Part shown: piece by piece, positions 18,117 to 27,225 of the stretch
Numbering within the stretch: the first letter of the stretch is position 1
Layout of the letters: the number at the start of each line of letters is the position of its first letter
Assembly (NCBI GenBank): GCA_944393315.1
Contig: CALXZT010000007.1
Location: forward strand, 1-33,917
From: an uncultured Clostridia bacterium
GTDB taxonomy: Bacteria; Bacillota; Clostridia; TANB77; CAG-508
DNA: 33,917 nucleotides
Reading direction: 5' to 3'
The notes under the pieces: model-generated
What the model was told of the DNA's origin: nothing
Seen by the model: the letters and a program-made list of their open reading frames with translations, nothing else
Database searches by the model: none
Translations under genes and position numbers: made by a program

Positions 18117-19718
18117 TTATTTTTTTACCCAGTTGCTTATGTTACTAAACATATTGTACCAATTTGCAGATATACTCCCTGCTAAATTTTTGCTATAGGC
18201 AGTAATACTATAACTATAATATAGACTTATATATGGGTTTTCAGTTGTATATATATCATATAGACTTTTATATTTTTCTTTTAATAATTCTTTGTCTGTT
18301 ATATTTTTTAAGTCATTCATTATTGTTTTTGCTTCTTCGTTTTTGAAATTTGCCAAATTTCCATCTGCAAAGTATCTCTCTAAATCTGGTGCTGTTCCAA
18401 TATATGTCCCACATAAAATCATATCATAATTTTTATAAGTTTTGTAATTATTATATTGATTGTCATTTGCTTGAACAATTGTTACTTTTATTCCTATAGC
18501 TTCTAACTGTTGTTTTATCACTTCTGCAACTTGTACTCTTGAAGAATTTGATGAGTTTACAACTAATCTGAAATTTAATCTTCTTGTATAATAGTTCACA
18601 TATTTTTGCCAATAATTGTATTTATACTCCCATCCATTATCTTGTAAAATTTGTTTTGCTTTTTCTGCATCATATTTATTTTCATTATTGCCCTGATATA
18701 GCCAATTAGTATTAGGTAGTGGGAAATCTGCTGCTATGTATTTTCCATTATATACACTGGCTATTATTGCATTTTTATCTATTGCATAACTTATTGCTTG
18801 TCTTACTTCTGGATTTGATAAAACTGCATTTTCTAAATTAAAAGCTAAATAATCATATTCTCTTCCCACATCTTCTACTTTATTATATCCAATTGTTCCT
18901 ATATATTTTTCAATGTTTACATTTGTTGTATTTACTAAGTCCAATTTTCCTAGTTTGAAATCATTATACATTTCTCCAATAGATTCATATAAATTAATTT
19001 TTATTGTTTCGATTTGTGAATCATTGTTCTCTTTATTCCAATAATTTTCACTTTTTGTGAGTATAATTTTTGAATCTTGAATTTGACTAATCACATATTT
19101 TCCAGTTCCTAAAGGTGTTTTACTTTTTTCTGATTCTTGAAAACTTTCTTCGCCAAAATATTTTTTACACATTATTGGAAAATTTAAATTATATTCAAAA
19201 AATGGTATTTCTTTGCTTAATGTTAATTTTATTGTATACATATCCACAATTTCTGCTTGTATTATATACTGTACATTATAAATATATATATTATTTGTAT
19301 TTATTTCCTTTAATCTGTCGATTGTATATAAAACATCTTCTGCTGTACAATTTCCACCATTTGACCACCTTACATTTTCTTTTAATTTTATTATATATGT
19401 TGTTTCAGATGTTTTAGCCCATTCTGAAGCTATACAATCTTCTAATTCATAATTGCTATTTATACTTATTAGTGGTTCATATATTAGTTTAGATATATTT
19501 TGAACGTATTTATTAGTACTTAAAATTGGATTTAACGTATCAAATCCAGCAATTCCTAAATTTATCACTTGCTCTACTTTTGTTTCCTCTTGGTTAGATG
19601 TATTTTTAGAATCTTCTTGCTGTTGATTATTATTTTTATTATTAATAATATAAATCGTAAGTACTATTACTACTATGATAAATATAAAAAATATGTATTT
19701 TAAAATATTATTTTTCAA
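18117..19718 (-). CDS. Family 5 (OppA/DppA-like) peptide-binding protein, membrane-anchored
   Basis: A 533-residue extracytoplasmic solute-binding protein of the ABC peptide/nickel type. Residues 7-27 form a hydrophobic helix with no lipobox cysteine, so it is probably held by an uncleaved helix rather than as a lipoprotein. An Asn/Gln-rich linker follows (28-50). The binding fold then shows LNPILSTNKYVQNISKLIYEPL, WAKTSETTYIIKLKENVRWS, DVLYTIDRL, PEVRQAISYAIDK and a C-terminal TENPYISLYY. The start codon is TTG (19716-19718), with GAGGG 10 bases before. No permease or ATPase gene is adjacent, so it is an orphan that may feed a transporter elsewhere or act as a sensor. It has its own promoter. 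Confidence 0.87.
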   Translation of the reverse strand: MKNNILKYIFFIFIIVVIVLTIYIINNKNNNQQQEDSKNTSNQEETKVEQVINLGIAGFDTLNPILSTNKYVQNISKLIYEPLISINSNYELEDCIASEWAKTSETTYIIKLKENVRWSNGGNCTAEDVLYTIDRLKEINTNNIYIYNVQYIIQAEIVDMYTIKLTLSKEIPFFEYNLNFPIMCKKYFGEESFQESEKSKTPLGTGKYVISQIQDSKIILTKSENYWNKENNDSQIETIKINLYESIGEMYNDFKLGKLDLVNTTNVNIEKYIGTIGYNKVEDVGREYDYLAFNLENAVLSNPEVRQAISYAIDKNAIIASVYNGKYIAADFPLPNTNWLYQGNNENKYDAEKAKQILQDNGWEYKYNYWQKYVNYYTRRLNFRLVVNSSNSSRVQVAEVIKQQLEAIGIKVTIVQANDNQYNNYKTYKNYDMILCGTYIGTAPDLERYFADGNLANFKNEEAKTIMNDLKNITDKELLKEKYKSLYDIYTTENPYISLYYSYSITAYSKNLAGSISANWYNMFSNISNWVKK

Positions 19719-19754
19719 CCTTTATCTTCCCTCTCTTTTTATTAAGTTGATGTT

Positions 19755-19783
19755 ATTTTATCAAATATGTGTACAAAAATCAA
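19755..19783 (-). promoter_or_regulatory. Promoter of the peptide-binding protein gene
   Basis: TTGATT (19778-19783), a 17-bp spacer and TAAAAT (19755-19760). Confidence 0.75.
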
Positions 19784-19850
19784 CGCGAAATATCCTATGA
19801 TAATATTAATTTTTTACCGTAAAACTGAGTAAGTAGTTTAAAGATATTAT

Positions 19851-19877
19851 AAAAACGAGACACTTTTTTGTGTCTCG
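19851..19877 (-). terminator. Terminator after spoVS
   Basis: CGAGACAC/GTGTCTCG arms (19856-19863 and 19870-19877) with a 6-nt loop and a T run on the minus strand. Confidence 0.9.
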
Positions 19878-19895
19878 CCCGCAACTTTTAATATA

Positions 19896-20159
19896 TTATT
19901 TTCTTGATTCTACAATCAATTTGATTCCGGTTCTATCTTCTCCTTCCACTTCTACTTCTGCAAAGGCTGGGATACATACTAAATCTACTCCGGCTGGTGC
20001 TACAAATCCTCTTGCTATCGCTACTGCCTTAACTGCTTGATTTAGAGCTCCTGCTCCAATTGCTTGCATTTCTGCTCTTTGTGATTCTTTTACCATACCT
20101 GCAATAGCTCCTGCTACTGAGTTTGGGTTTGATTTTGATGAAATTTTTAGAATTTCCAT
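19896..20159 (-). CDS. spoVS: Stage V sporulation protein S
   Basis: SpoVS is an 86-residue Alba-like protein; in Bacillus it is needed for normal spore coat assembly and affects septation, and it is thought to bind nucleic acid. This copy has 87 residues and is nearly identical in pattern to known ones: MEILKISSKSNPNSVAGAIA, IGAGALNQAVKAVAIARGF, VAPAGVDLVCIPAFAEV and IKLIVE. AGGAGG lies 10 bases ahead of the ATG. It sits downstream of ymdB and rny, the arrangement known from Bacillus, but here it has its own strong promoter in the gap. Confidence 0.98.
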   Translation of the reverse strand: MEILKISSKSNPNSVAGAIAGMVKESQRAEMQAIGAGALNQAVKAVAIARGFVAPAGVDLVCIPAFAEVEVEGEDRTGIKLIVESRK

Positions 20160-20211
20160 TTTTCATTTGCCTCCTAATTTTATTTTTTGTTGCAACTTTT
20201 TTACAAGGTGT

Positions 20212-20240
20212 ATTTTACATTATTTGGAAGTAATTGTCTA
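20212..20240 (-). promoter_or_regulatory. Promoter of spoVS
   Basis: TAGACA (20235-20240), a 17-bp spacer and TAAAAT (20212-20217). It fits sigma-A. Bacillus spoVS uses sigma-H, whose motif I do not see clearly. Confidence 0.65.
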
Positions 20241-20305
20241 GTATTTTTGGAAAATTTTTCTATTTTTTCATCGCATTTTTAAATTTTTTTCGACTTATTA
20301 ATCAT

Positions 20306-21076
20306 TTAACATTGTAATGTTCTTACTTTTATTACTTTGTTGGTTTCATCATCAATTTCAAATATTACCCCATTAAATATACAATTTCCCTCTGCTAATT
20401 TATATTTTTCTGGAAGAGTTGTCTCTAGTCTTTTTATTGATGCAGAAACATCCATACCTATTACAGAATTTTCTGGACCTGTCATTCCTATATCAGTTAT
20501 AAATCCAGTCCCATTTGGTAAAATTTTTGCATCTGCTGTTTGAACATGTGTATGAGTTCCAAAAACCGCAGTAACTTTTCCATCTAAGAAATGTCCTAAT
20601 GCTATTTTTTCTGCTGTAGCTTCTGCATGAAAGTCTATAATAATTAAGTCTGATTTTTCTTTTAGCTCTTCAACTAATTCATTTGCTAGTCTAAAAGGAT
20701 TTTCAGATAAAACATTTACATCTACTCTTCCTATTAAATTAATAACAGCTATATTTTTATCTTTTGATTTTAGAATCACATAGCCTTTTCCTGGAACTCC
20801 TTTAGTATAATTTGCAGGTCTTATTATTTTAGTATCATTGATAAAATTAAAAATTTCCTTTTTGGCCCATGTATGATTCCCCATAGTTACAACATCAGTT
20901 CCGCAAGATAAAATATCTTTATAATTTTTTTCTGTTATTCCCATTCCTCCTGCTGCATTTTCTCCATTTGTTATTACAAAATCTATTTGCTCTTCTTTTT
21001 TTAATTTTGGTAATGTAACTTTTAATTTCTGAACTCCACTTTCACCAACAATATCTCCAACTGCTAATATTCTCAT
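20306..21076 (-). CDS. ymdB: YmdB-family metallophosphoesterase
   Basis: In Bacillus, YmdB is a cyclic-nucleotide phosphodiesterase that interacts with RNase Y and is needed for biofilm and nanotube programmes. The 256 residues carry the binuclear metal ligands in VGDIVG (Asp8), TNGENAAGG (Glu39, Asn40) and TMGNHTW (Asn67, His68). IIDFHAEATAEK, GTHTHVQTAD and TGFITDIGMTGP complete the site. Length is typical. AAAGGA precedes the ATG. It lies between rny and spoVS, the conserved order. The rny terminator at 21200-21223 means it may be partly uncoupled from rny. Confidence 0.96.
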   Translation of the reverse strand: MRILAVGDIVGESGVQKLKVTLPKLKKEEQIDFVITNGENAAGGMGITEKNYKDILSCGTDVVTMGNHTWAKKEIFNFINDTKIIRPANYTKGVPGKGYVILKSKDKNIAVINLIGRVDVNVLSENPFRLANELVEELKEKSDLIIIDFHAEATAEKIALGHFLDGKVTAVFGTHTHVQTADAKILPNGTGFITDIGMTGPENSVIGMDVSASIKRLETTLPEKYKLAEGNCIFNGVIFEIDDETNKVIKVRTLQC

Positions 21077-21126
21077 ATTATTAATTTCCTTTCCAAGGCA
21101 AAATTGCCATTATATAAATATAAATT

Positions 21127-21147
21127 TAGGTTTTTAATTAAAACCTA
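21127..21147. repeat. Small inverted repeat upstream of ymdB
   Basis: TAGGTTTT (21127-21134) and AAAACCTA (21140-21147) form an 8-bp hairpin without a T run. It may be an RNA processing or regulator site. Its role is unknown. Confidence 0.35.
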
Positions 21148-21199
21148 TAAAGTTTTTATTTCCTTCAATATTATAAAGCAATATTTTCTTCATTACAAG

Positions 21200-21223
21200 A
21201 AAAAAGTTGTGATTTCTCACAAC
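21200..21223 (-). terminator. Terminator after rny
   Basis: GTTGTGA/TCACAAC arms (21206-21212 and 21217-21223) with a 4-nt loop and six T on the minus strand. Confidence 0.85.
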
Positions 21224-21283
21224 TTTTTATCAGATTGCTGGCAAATCATATAAAAATCTCGCTTACAATCTTTTCTTTTTTAT

Positions 21284-22825
21284 TTATTTTGCATATTCTA
21301 TGGCTCTTGTTTCTCTTATTACGTTTACTTTTATTTGTCCTGGATATTCCATTTCGTTTTCTATTTTCTTTGCAATGTCTCTTGCTAGAATTATAATTTT
21401 GTCTTCACTAATTTTCTCTGGTTTTACTATTACTCTAATTTCACGTCCAGCTTGAATTGCAAAAGATTTTTCAACTCCTTCAAATGAATCAGCAACACCT
21501 TCAAGCTCTTGAAGCCTTTTTATGTATGCTTCTAATGTTTCTCTTCTTGCTCCTGGCCTTGATGCTGATATTGCATCTGCTGCTTGAACAAGAATTGCCT
21601 CTAAGGTTTGTGGCTCAACGTCTCCATGATGTGCTTCCACTGCATTTATTACAAGTGGATTTTCTTTATATTTTTTTAGTATATCTACACCAATCTCAAC
21701 ATGTGTTCCTTCCATATCATGGTCTAGTGCTTTTCCAATATCATGTAATAATCCTGCTCTTCTAGCACGCTTTGCGTCCAATCCCAGTTCTTCAGCCATA
21801 ATTCTTGCTAAATTAGATACCTCAATTGAATGATTTAATACATTTTGTCCATAACTTGTCCTGAATTTTAATTTTCCAAGTAAATTAACTAAATCTGGGT
21901 GTAATCCATTAACTCCTGTTTCTAATGTTGCTCTTTCTCCTTCTGCTTTGATAGTTGCTGAAACTTCTTCTTTAGCCTTTTCAACTATTTCTTCAATTTT
22001 GGCTGGATGTATTCTTCCATCTTCAATTAGTTTTTCTAGTGCAATTTTAGCTACTTCTCGTCTTAATGGGTCAAATCCTGAAATTACTACAGCTTCTGGC
22101 GTATCATCAATTATTAAATCAATACCTGTTAAAGTTTCTAATGCTTTAATATTTCTACCTTCTCTACCAATTATCCTTCCTTTTATTTCATCATTTGGAA
22201 GCGAAACTATTGATACAGTAGTTTCAGATGTATGGTCAGCAGCACATTTTTGAATTGCATATCCTAATATTTCTTTTGCATTTCTGTTTGCTTGCTCTTT
22301 AGCTTTTTGTTCTAATTCTCTTATTAATGTTGCTTTTTCTGATGTAATTTGCTTATCAATTTCAGATAATAAATATTGTTTTGCTTCTTCTTGATTTAAT
22401 CCAGCAATTTTTTGAAGTTTTTCTAATTGCTCTGCATATACTGCCTCTACATCTTTTTTTCTTTCCTCTAAAACTTGATATTCACGTTCTAGTTCTTTTT
22501 CCTTTTTTTCAAAATTGTCAGAACGTTTTTCTAAATTTTCCTCCTTTTGAATAATTCTTGATTCTTGTTTTTGAATTTCGCCTCTTCTTTCTTTAATCTC
22601 CTTATCTAATTCTTCTTTATCTTTTATAATTTCCTCTTTTGCTTTAAAGATTTCTTCTCTTTTCAAATTCTCTGCCTCAATTTTGGCTAAGTCAACTAAT
22701 CTTTTTGCTTCTTCTTCTGCTCCTTGAATTTTAGATTCAGCAATCTTCTTTCTTAGTATTATTCCTGTTACTAGTCCAATTGCTAATGAGATTAAGATAG
22801 CGGCTACTATGATTAAATTTTCCAT
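21284..22825 (-). CDS. rny: Ribonuclease Y
   Basis: The membrane-bound endoribonuclease that starts mRNA decay in many Firmicutes. The start is ATG 22823-22825 ([10 protein letters not shown]), 8 bases after AGAGGT; another ATG two codons upstream is too close to it. Of 513 residues, 3-25 form the membrane helix. About 30-190 are a charged coiled coil rich in Glu/Lys. A KH domain ([19 protein letters not shown]) begins near 208. The HD domain has [17 protein letters not shown] with the catalytic His-Asp. The order rny-ymdB-spoVS is conserved in Firmicutes. It has a good promoter at 22918-22946. Confidence 0.98.
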   Translation of the reverse strand: MENLIIVAAILISLAIGLVTGIILRKKIAESKIQGAEEEAKRLVDLAKIEAENLKREEIFKAKEEIIKDKEELDKEIKERRGEIQKQESRIIQKEENLEKRSDNFEKKEKELEREYQVLEERKKDVEAVYAEQLEKLQKIAGLNQEEAKQYLLSEIDKQITSEKATLIRELEQKAKEQANRNAKEILGYAIQKCAADHTSETTVSIVSLPNDEIKGRIIGREGRNIKALETLTGIDLIIDDTPEAVVISGFDPLRREVAKIALEKLIEDGRIHPAKIEEIVEKAKEEVSATIKAEGERATLETGVNGLHPDLVNLLGKLKFRTSYGQNVLNHSIEVSNLARIMAEELGLDAKRARRAGLLHDIGKALDHDMEGTHVEIGVDILKKYKENPLVINAVEAHHGDVEPQTLEAILVQAADAISASRPGARRETLEAYIKRLQELEGVADSFEGVEKSFAIQAGREIRVIVKPEKISEDKIIILARDIAKKIENEMEYPGQIKVNVIRETRAIEYAK

Positions 22826-22917
22826 AATCATACACCTCTTTCTTCTATTTAATTTTCAATGTTCGAATAAATATATAATTTTTACTTTTATTTTTAATAT
22901 ATTTTTCTACCTATTAT

Positions 22918-22946
22918 ATTTTACATTTATTATTGTAAACTGTCAA
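22918..22946 (-). promoter_or_regulatory. Promoter of rny
   Basis: Consensus TTGACA (22941-22946), a 17-bp spacer and TAAAAT (22918-22923). The leader is about 85 nt. Confidence 0.85.
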
Positions 22947-22958
22947 GTATCTAAGACC

Positions 22959-22986
22959 AAAAAATAGCACCCTCTCGTGGGTGCTA
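22959..22986 (-). terminator. Terminator after spoVG
   Basis: TAGCACCC/GGGTGCTA arms (22965-22972 and 22979-22986) with a 6-nt loop and six T on the minus strand. It begins 8 bases after the spoVG stop. Confidence 0.92.
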
Positions 22987-22994
22987 CTGATTTA

Positions 22995-23267
22995 TTATTC
23001 AGCTGATTCCTCTGTTTCAGGAGCTTCATAAGCAGCTAGGATAGCTGTTTGAATTTTCTCTCTAGTTTCAGCATTGATTGGATGAGCTATATCTTTGAAT
23101 TCTCCGTTTGGAGTTTTTCTGCTAGGCATAGCTATAAATAATCCATTTTGGCTTTCTATAACTTTGATATCATGAATTACAAATTCATTATCAAATGTTA
23201 CAGAAGCTACAGCTTTCATTCTGTTTTCTGAGTTTACTTTTCTTAAACGTACGTCTGTTATTTGCAT
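22995..23267 (-). CDS. spoVG: SpoVG regulator
   Basis: SpoVG is a small DNA/RNA-binding regulator, first known for its role in spore cortex formation and septation. The 90 residues begin at ATG 23265-23267 ([11 protein letters not shown]), the usual N-terminus; an in-frame GTG three codons upstream is possible but overlaps the GGCGG ribosome site. Landmarks are [39 protein letters not shown] and [12 protein letters not shown]. It has an acidic C-terminal tail. It is a single-gene unit with its own promoter and strong terminator, divergent from the spoVA genes. Confidence 0.98.
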   Translation of the reverse strand: MQITDVRLRKVNSENRMKAVASVTFDNEFVIHDIKVIESQNGLFIAMPSRKTPNGEFKDIAHPINAETREKIQTAILAAYEAPETEESAE

Positions 23268-23323
23268 TTTGTGCACCGCCTTCCAATGATTTAAAATATA
23301 TTTTGTACATAAATTTTATTTTT

Positions 23324-23353
23324 ATTCTATGTACTAGATATATTATTCGTCAA
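23324..23353 (-). promoter_or_regulatory. Promoter of spoVG
   Basis: TTGACG (23348-23353), an 18-bp spacer and TAGAAT (23324-23329). The Bacillus gene uses sigma-H; the spacing here fits sigma-A better. Confidence 0.65.
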
Positions 23354-23428
23354 AAATTTTTTTTTTCCTTCTTTTTTTTACTTTTTTTTATGTTTTCTTT
23401 ATTTTTATTCACTTTATAAATGAGTTTT

Positions 23429-23457
23429 GTATATTTTCAAATTTTGTGGAAATTATA
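23429..23457 (+). promoter_or_regulatory. Possible sigma-G-like promoter of the spoVA genes
   Basis: GTATA (23429-23433) and AATTATA (23451-23457), 17 bp apart, resemble the forespore sigma-G boxes GnATR and CATnnTA. spoVA is sigma-G-dependent in Bacillus. The sequence is AT-rich, so a chance match is possible. Confidence 0.35.
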
Positions 23458-23486
23458 AATACAAATATCAATTTAAGGAGGTTTAT

Positions 23487-23930
23487 ATGAAACCATTAGA
23501 CACACAAAAATCTTATCAAGAATATGTTGACAAAAAATCTCCAAATTCTCCCATATTAAAAAATTGTTTTAATGCTTTTTGGGTTGGTGGATTAATTTGT
23601 TCAATTGGTCAAATAATTATGGATATATGTAAACATAATAGTCTAGATATACAGCTTTCTGGAACCGTTGTTTCTATTATTTTGATTGGCATTAGTGCTT
23701 TACTTACAGGCTTAAACATTTTCAATAAAGTTGGAAAATTTGCAGGTGCGGGCTCACTTGTCCCTATAACTGGTTTTGCTAACTCAATTGTTTCTCCTGC
23801 CATGGAATATAAATCAGAGGGCTATGTTATGGGAGTTGGTGGGAAAATGTTTACTGTTGCCGGACCTGTTTTAGTTTTTGGAATATCTACATCTATAATT
23901 GTTGGCATTATTTATTTTATTATTATTTAA
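23487..23930 (+). CDS. spoVAC: Stage V sporulation protein AC
   Basis: A spore inner-membrane protein of the SpoVA channel, which moves Ca-dipicolinate into the forespore and out at germination. The start is ATG 23487-23489 (MKPLDTQKSYQEYV), 7 bases after AAGGAGG; a longer frame adds 20 residues without a site. The 147 residues contain about four membrane segments: about 27-47 (FNAFWVGGLICSIGQ), 58-78, 86-110 (GKFAGAGSLVPITGFANS) and 122-147. In Bacillus SpoVAC behaves as a mechanosensitive channel. It leads the spoVAC-spoVAD-spoVAEb operon, the minimal set found in Clostridia. Confidence 0.97.
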   Translation: MKPLDTQKSYQEYVDKKSPNSPILKNCFNAFWVGGLICSIGQIIMDICKHNSLDIQLSGTVVSIILIGISALLTGLNIFNKVGKFAGAGSLVPITGFANSIVSPAMEYKSEGYVMGVGGKMFTVAGPVLVFGISTSIIVGIIYFIII

Positions 23931-23983
23931 TTAAAATAAAATTTTTTTAAGTAAATTTATTGAAATATTAAAAAGGAGGTTTT

Positions 23984-24985
23984 ATGAAAAAATTAGGAAA
24001 ACAAACTATAAAATTTGACAATCCCCCTACTGTTTTAGAAGCTGCAACAATTGTTGGTCCTAAAGAGGCTGAAGGTCCTCTTGCCCAATATTTTGATAAA
24101 TGTTTAGAAGATGAATTTTGGGGTGAAAAAACTTGGGAAAAAGCAGAAAGCAAAATTATTAAAGAAACTGTAAATACTGTTGTAAGCAAATCTGGTATTC
24201 CCTCTGGATCAATAGACTACTGTTTTGCGGGAGATTTGCTTAATCAATGTATTTCTTCAAGTTTTGGTCTTAGAGAATTGAATATTCCATTTTTGGGAAT
24301 ATTTGGTGCTTGTTCTACTTTTGTTGAAGGAATGAGTCTTGCTGCAATTTTTGCAGATTCAGGAATTAGTAATATTTTATGTGCAGCATCTAGCCATTTT
24401 TGCAGTGCTGAAAAACAGTTTAGATTTCCGTTAGAATTAGGAAACCAGCGCCCTCCATCTGCTCAGTGGACTGTTACAGGAGCAGGTGCAACAATTATCT
24501 GTAATTCTGGAAATGGGCCCTATATTACTCATGTGACAACTGGAAAAATTGTAGATATGGGAATAAAGGATGCTAATAACATGGGAGCTGCTATGGCTCC
24601 TGCAGCACTTTCAACTTTACTCGCACACTTTCAAGATACTGGTCGTAGTCCTAACTATTATGATGTTATACTTACAGGTGACCTTGGGTATATTGGTAAG
24701 GAAATTCTAACAGAGTTAGCTATGGATAAAGGATATAATATTAAGAACAATTACAATGACTGTGGTGTTTTAATATTTGATAAAAATTCACAAGATACTC
24801 ACTCTGGAGGTAGTGGTTGTGGATGTTGTGCAAGTGTATTCTCAGGATATTTGATGCATGAGCTTAGAAATAAAAAACTTTCACGTTTACTTTTGATTGC
24901 CACTGGTGCTCTTATGAATTCAACAAGTTCTCAACAAGGTGAAAGTATTCCTGGAATCGCACATGCTATAAGTATCGAACTTTAA
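23984..24985 (+). CDS. spoVAD: Stage V sporulation protein AD
   Basis: The soluble SpoVA subunit that binds dipicolinic acid on the outer face of the inner spore membrane. It has a thiolase-like fold that has lost condensing activity. The 333 residues are full length. Seen: DYCFAGDLLNQCISSSFGLR, FGACSTFVEGMSLAA (thiolase-like Cys region), SHFCSAEKQFRFPLELGNQR and a glycine-rich GSGCGCCASVFSG near 280. The ATG follows AAAGGAGG at good spacing, 53 bases after spoVAC. Confidence 0.98.
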   Translation: MKKLGKQTIKFDNPPTVLEAATIVGPKEAEGPLAQYFDKCLEDEFWGEKTWEKAESKIIKETVNTVVSKSGIPSGSIDYCFAGDLLNQCISSSFGLRELNIPFLGIFGACSTFVEGMSLAAIFADSGISNILCAASSHFCSAEKQFRFPLELGNQRPPSAQWTVTGAGATIICNSGNGPYITHVTTGKIVDMGIKDANNMGAAMAPAALSTLLAHFQDTGRSPNYYDVILTGDLGYIGKEILTELAMDKGYNIKNNYNDCGVLIFDKNSQDTHSGGSGCGCCASVFSGYLMHELRNKKLSRLLLIATGALMNSTSSQQGESIPGIAHAISIEL

Positions 24986-25050
24986 ATTATTAAACCAATT
25001 GTGTTTAATAAATATGAAATAAATAATTTTAAGCAGAAAGGAAAAAATTT

Positions 25051-25437
25051 ATGAATTGGTTACAAGCTATTAATTGGTTAGGAATATTAAAATGTTTTAT
25101 TGTTGGTGGAGCCATTTGTGTTATTGGTCAAATTTTAATTGATAAGACTAAACTAACCTCTGCAAGAATTCTAGTTATATTTGTTACTGCAGGTGCCATT
25201 TTAGGTGGTCTTGGAGTTTATCAGTACATTGTAGATTTTGCAGGTGCAGGTGCCACTGTTCCTTTAACAGGTTTTGGATATAATCTTTCTAAAGGTGCTA
25301 TTGAAGGTGTTAAACAATATGGACTACTTGGAGCATTTATTGGTGGAGTAAAAAATGCTGCTGGTGGAATTGCAGCTGCTATTTTCTTTGGCTATATTGC
25401 TTCTCTTATATCTAAACCTAAGATGAAAAAACAATAG
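25051..25437 (+). CDS. spoVAE: Stage V sporulation protein AE (AEb type)
   Basis: The third SpoVA membrane subunit. It has 128 residues with about four membrane segments. It shares the FAGAGATVPLTGFGYNLSKG segment with SpoVAC (FAGAGSLVPITGF), showing that the two are related. KTKLTSARILVIFVTAGA and the basic KPKMKKQ tail are typical. The ribosome site is AAAGGA. It ends inside the first arm of a very strong terminator, so the operon closes here. Confidence 0.96.
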   Translation: MNWLQAINWLGILKCFIVGGAICVIGQILIDKTKLTSARILVIFVTAGAILGGLGVYQYIVDFAGAGATVPLTGFGYNLSKGAIEGVKQYGLLGAFIGGVKNAAGGIAAAIFFGYIASLISKPKMKKQ

Positions 25438-25474
25438 GAAAAAGGTTACTCCTTTTATCCTATTGTTTTTTTTT
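25432..25474 (+). terminator. Terminator of spoVAC-spoVAD-spoVAEb
   Basis: A 15-bp stem with one mismatch (25432-25446 and 25451-25465) and a 5-nt loop, followed by nine T. It overlaps the spoVAEb stop. Confidence 0.95.
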
Positions 25475-25633
25475 ACTAAAAATATACAAAAAATACTTTA
25501 TATTTTTGACATTTTATGATACAATTCTACATATTATAAGTTTATGTTTAAAATTTATAATAGTAAAAAATTGCGAAAAAAATATGTTTATTTGCTAAAA
25601 TAGGCTTATCAATTTTGATTGGAGGAATTAATT

Positions 25634-25900
25634 ATGGAATTTAAGAAATGTAATCGTTGTGGCGGTTTTTTTGCAACTGATGGGGACATTTGTCCAAAGT
25701 GTTCTCCTAAAGATAATTTAGAATTATCTACTTTTAAAAATTATATAGAAGAAAATGGTCTTTCTTCATTAGAAGCTATGTCTGTTGGAACAGGTATATC
25801 AATTAAAAATATAAATAGATTTATAAATTTAGAAGGAATTAATTATAAATCTGAAGAAGCAGAACTTTCTGTTGGAAACAATGGTATTACACTTAATTAA
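25634..25900 (+). CDS. YvyF-like zinc-ribbon/HTH protein
   Basis: An 88-residue protein from ATG 25634-25636 (MEFKKCNRCGG), with GGAGG 8 bases ahead. Residues 6-22 form a zinc ribbon, CNRCGGFFATDGDICPKC (two CxxC pairs). Residues about 34-65 (TFKNYIEENGLSSLEAMSV, then SIKNINRFIN) resemble the helix-turn-helix of YvyF, a flagellar-operon protein of Firmicutes. No flagellar gene is nearby. It lies 66 bases upstream of tyrS without a terminator between, so the two are probably co-transcribed. Function is unknown; a nucleic-acid-binding role is an inference from the fold. Confidence 0.7.
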   Translation: MEFKKCNRCGGFFATDGDICPKCSPKDNLELSTFKNYIEENGLSSLEAMSVGTGISIKNINRFINLEGINYKSEEAELSVGNNGITLN

Positions 25901-25966
25901 TAATTATAAAATAAAAGAAACTAGACTTTACAATTATTATTAACTTATTAATTGGAGGAATTTTTA

Positions 25967-27178
25967 ATGAATGTACTAGATATTTTACGAGAACGTGGTT
26001 ATATTGAACAACTTACACATCCTAAAGAAATGCAAGAATTATTTGAAACAGAGCATATTCCTTTTTACATAGGAATTGATCCAACTGCTGATAGTCTACA
26101 TGTTGGTCATTTTATTTCACTAATGGTTGCTTCTCATATGCAAAAATGTGGGCATAAACCAATCATTTTAGTTGGTGGTGGTACAGCAATAATAGGTGAT
26201 CCATCTGGTAAAACAGATATGCGTAAAATGTTAACTCAAGAAGAGCTTTTGCATAATGTTGAATGTATAAAAAAGCAAATTGCTAAATTTTTAAGTTTTG
26301 AAGGAGAAAATGCTGCTATTATAGTAAACAATGCTGATTGGCTTTTAGATTTAAAATATATTGATTTCATGCGTGAAATTGGTAGCTTATTTTCTATTAA
26401 CAAAATGTTAGCTGCTGAATGTTATAAAAATAGATTAGAATCAGGTCTGACATTTTTTGAAATGGGTTATATGCTAATGCAATCTTATGACTTTTTACAT
26501 TTGTATAATACATATGGATGTAAATTAGAAATTGGTGGAAATGATCAATGGTCTAACATAATTGGTGGAGTTGAGCTTATTAGAAAAATTGGTAAAAATG
26601 ATTCTTATGGTTTAACCTTTAAACTCCTTACAAACTCAGAAGGTAAAAAAATGGGAAAAACTGAAAGAGGTGCTTTATGGCTTGATAGTAATAAAACCTC
26701 ACCTTATGAATTTTATCAATATTGGAGAAATATTGGGGATAATGATGTTAAAAATGTATTATGCCTACTTACTCATCTTCCAATGGAAGAAATTAATAGA
26801 TTATCTTCTTTAAAAGACGAGCAAATAAATGAAGCCAAAAAAATTGCAGCATATGAAATAACAAAACTTATACACGGTGAGGAAGAAGCAATTAAAGCTA
26901 CAAATGCTTCTAACGCTTTATTTGGTGGGCAAGGAGATTTAAAAAGTATGCCTACTACAAAATTAGAAAATCCATATATTTCAATAATTGATGCAATTGT
27001 TTTAACAGGAATTGCTCCTTCAAAGGGTCAAGCAAGGACATTAGTATCTCAAGGTGGCATTACTTTAAATGATAATAAAATTTCAGATATTTCCTATGTT
27101 TTAAACGAAAGTGATTTTAAAGAAGGTTATGCAATTATCAAAAAAGGTAAAAAGGTATTTCATAAATTAGAAAAATAA
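25967..27178 (+). CDS. tyrS: Tyrosyl-tRNA synthetase
   Basis: It charges tRNA-Tyr; the tRNA-Tyr gene is about 6 kb away in this window. The start is ATG 25967-25969 ([15 protein letters not shown]) after GGAGG. Of 403 residues, the class I core holds HVGH at 45-48 (HIGH motif) and KMGKT at 228-232 (KMSKS motif). YDFLHLY and GGNDQWSNI contact tyrosine. An S4 RNA-binding domain ([19 protein letters not shown]) closes the C-terminus. No T-box leader is present, although many Firmicute tyrS genes have one. Confidence 0.97.
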   Translation: MNVLDILRERGYIEQLTHPKEMQELFETEHIPFYIGIDPTADSLHVGHFISLMVASHMQKCGHKPIILVGGGTAIIGDPSGKTDMRKMLTQEELLHNVECIKKQIAKFLSFEGENAAIIVNNADWLLDLKYIDFMREIGSLFSINKMLAAECYKNRLESGLTFFEMGYMLMQSYDFLHLYNTYGCKLEIGGNDQWSNIIGGVELIRKIGKNDSYGLTFKLLTNSEGKKMGKTERGALWLDSNKTSPYEFYQYWRNIGDNDVKNVLCLLTHLPMEEINRLSSLKDEQINEAKKIAAYEITKLIHGEEEAIKATNASNALFGGQGDLKSMPTTKLENPYISIIDAIVLTGIAPSKGQARTLVSQGGITLNDNKISDISYVLNESDFKEGYAIIKKGKKVFHKLEK

Positions 27179-27188
27179 AGTTACATGA

Positions 27189-27225
27189 GTTGGAAAAGGA
27201 ATTATTCTCTTTTCCAACCTTTTTA
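27189..27225 (+). terminator. Terminator of tyrS
   Basis: GTTGGAAAAG/CTTTTCCAAC arms (27189-27198 and 27209-27218) with a 10-nt loop, followed by CCTTTTT. It touches the end of the convergent gene. Confidence 0.9.

Noticed and set aside
25475..25633. T-box leader ahead of the tyrS transcript
   Set aside because: No AGGGTGG-type T-box sequence or specifier hairpin is present. A TTGACA at 25506-25511 has no well-spaced -10, so I did not call a promoter either.
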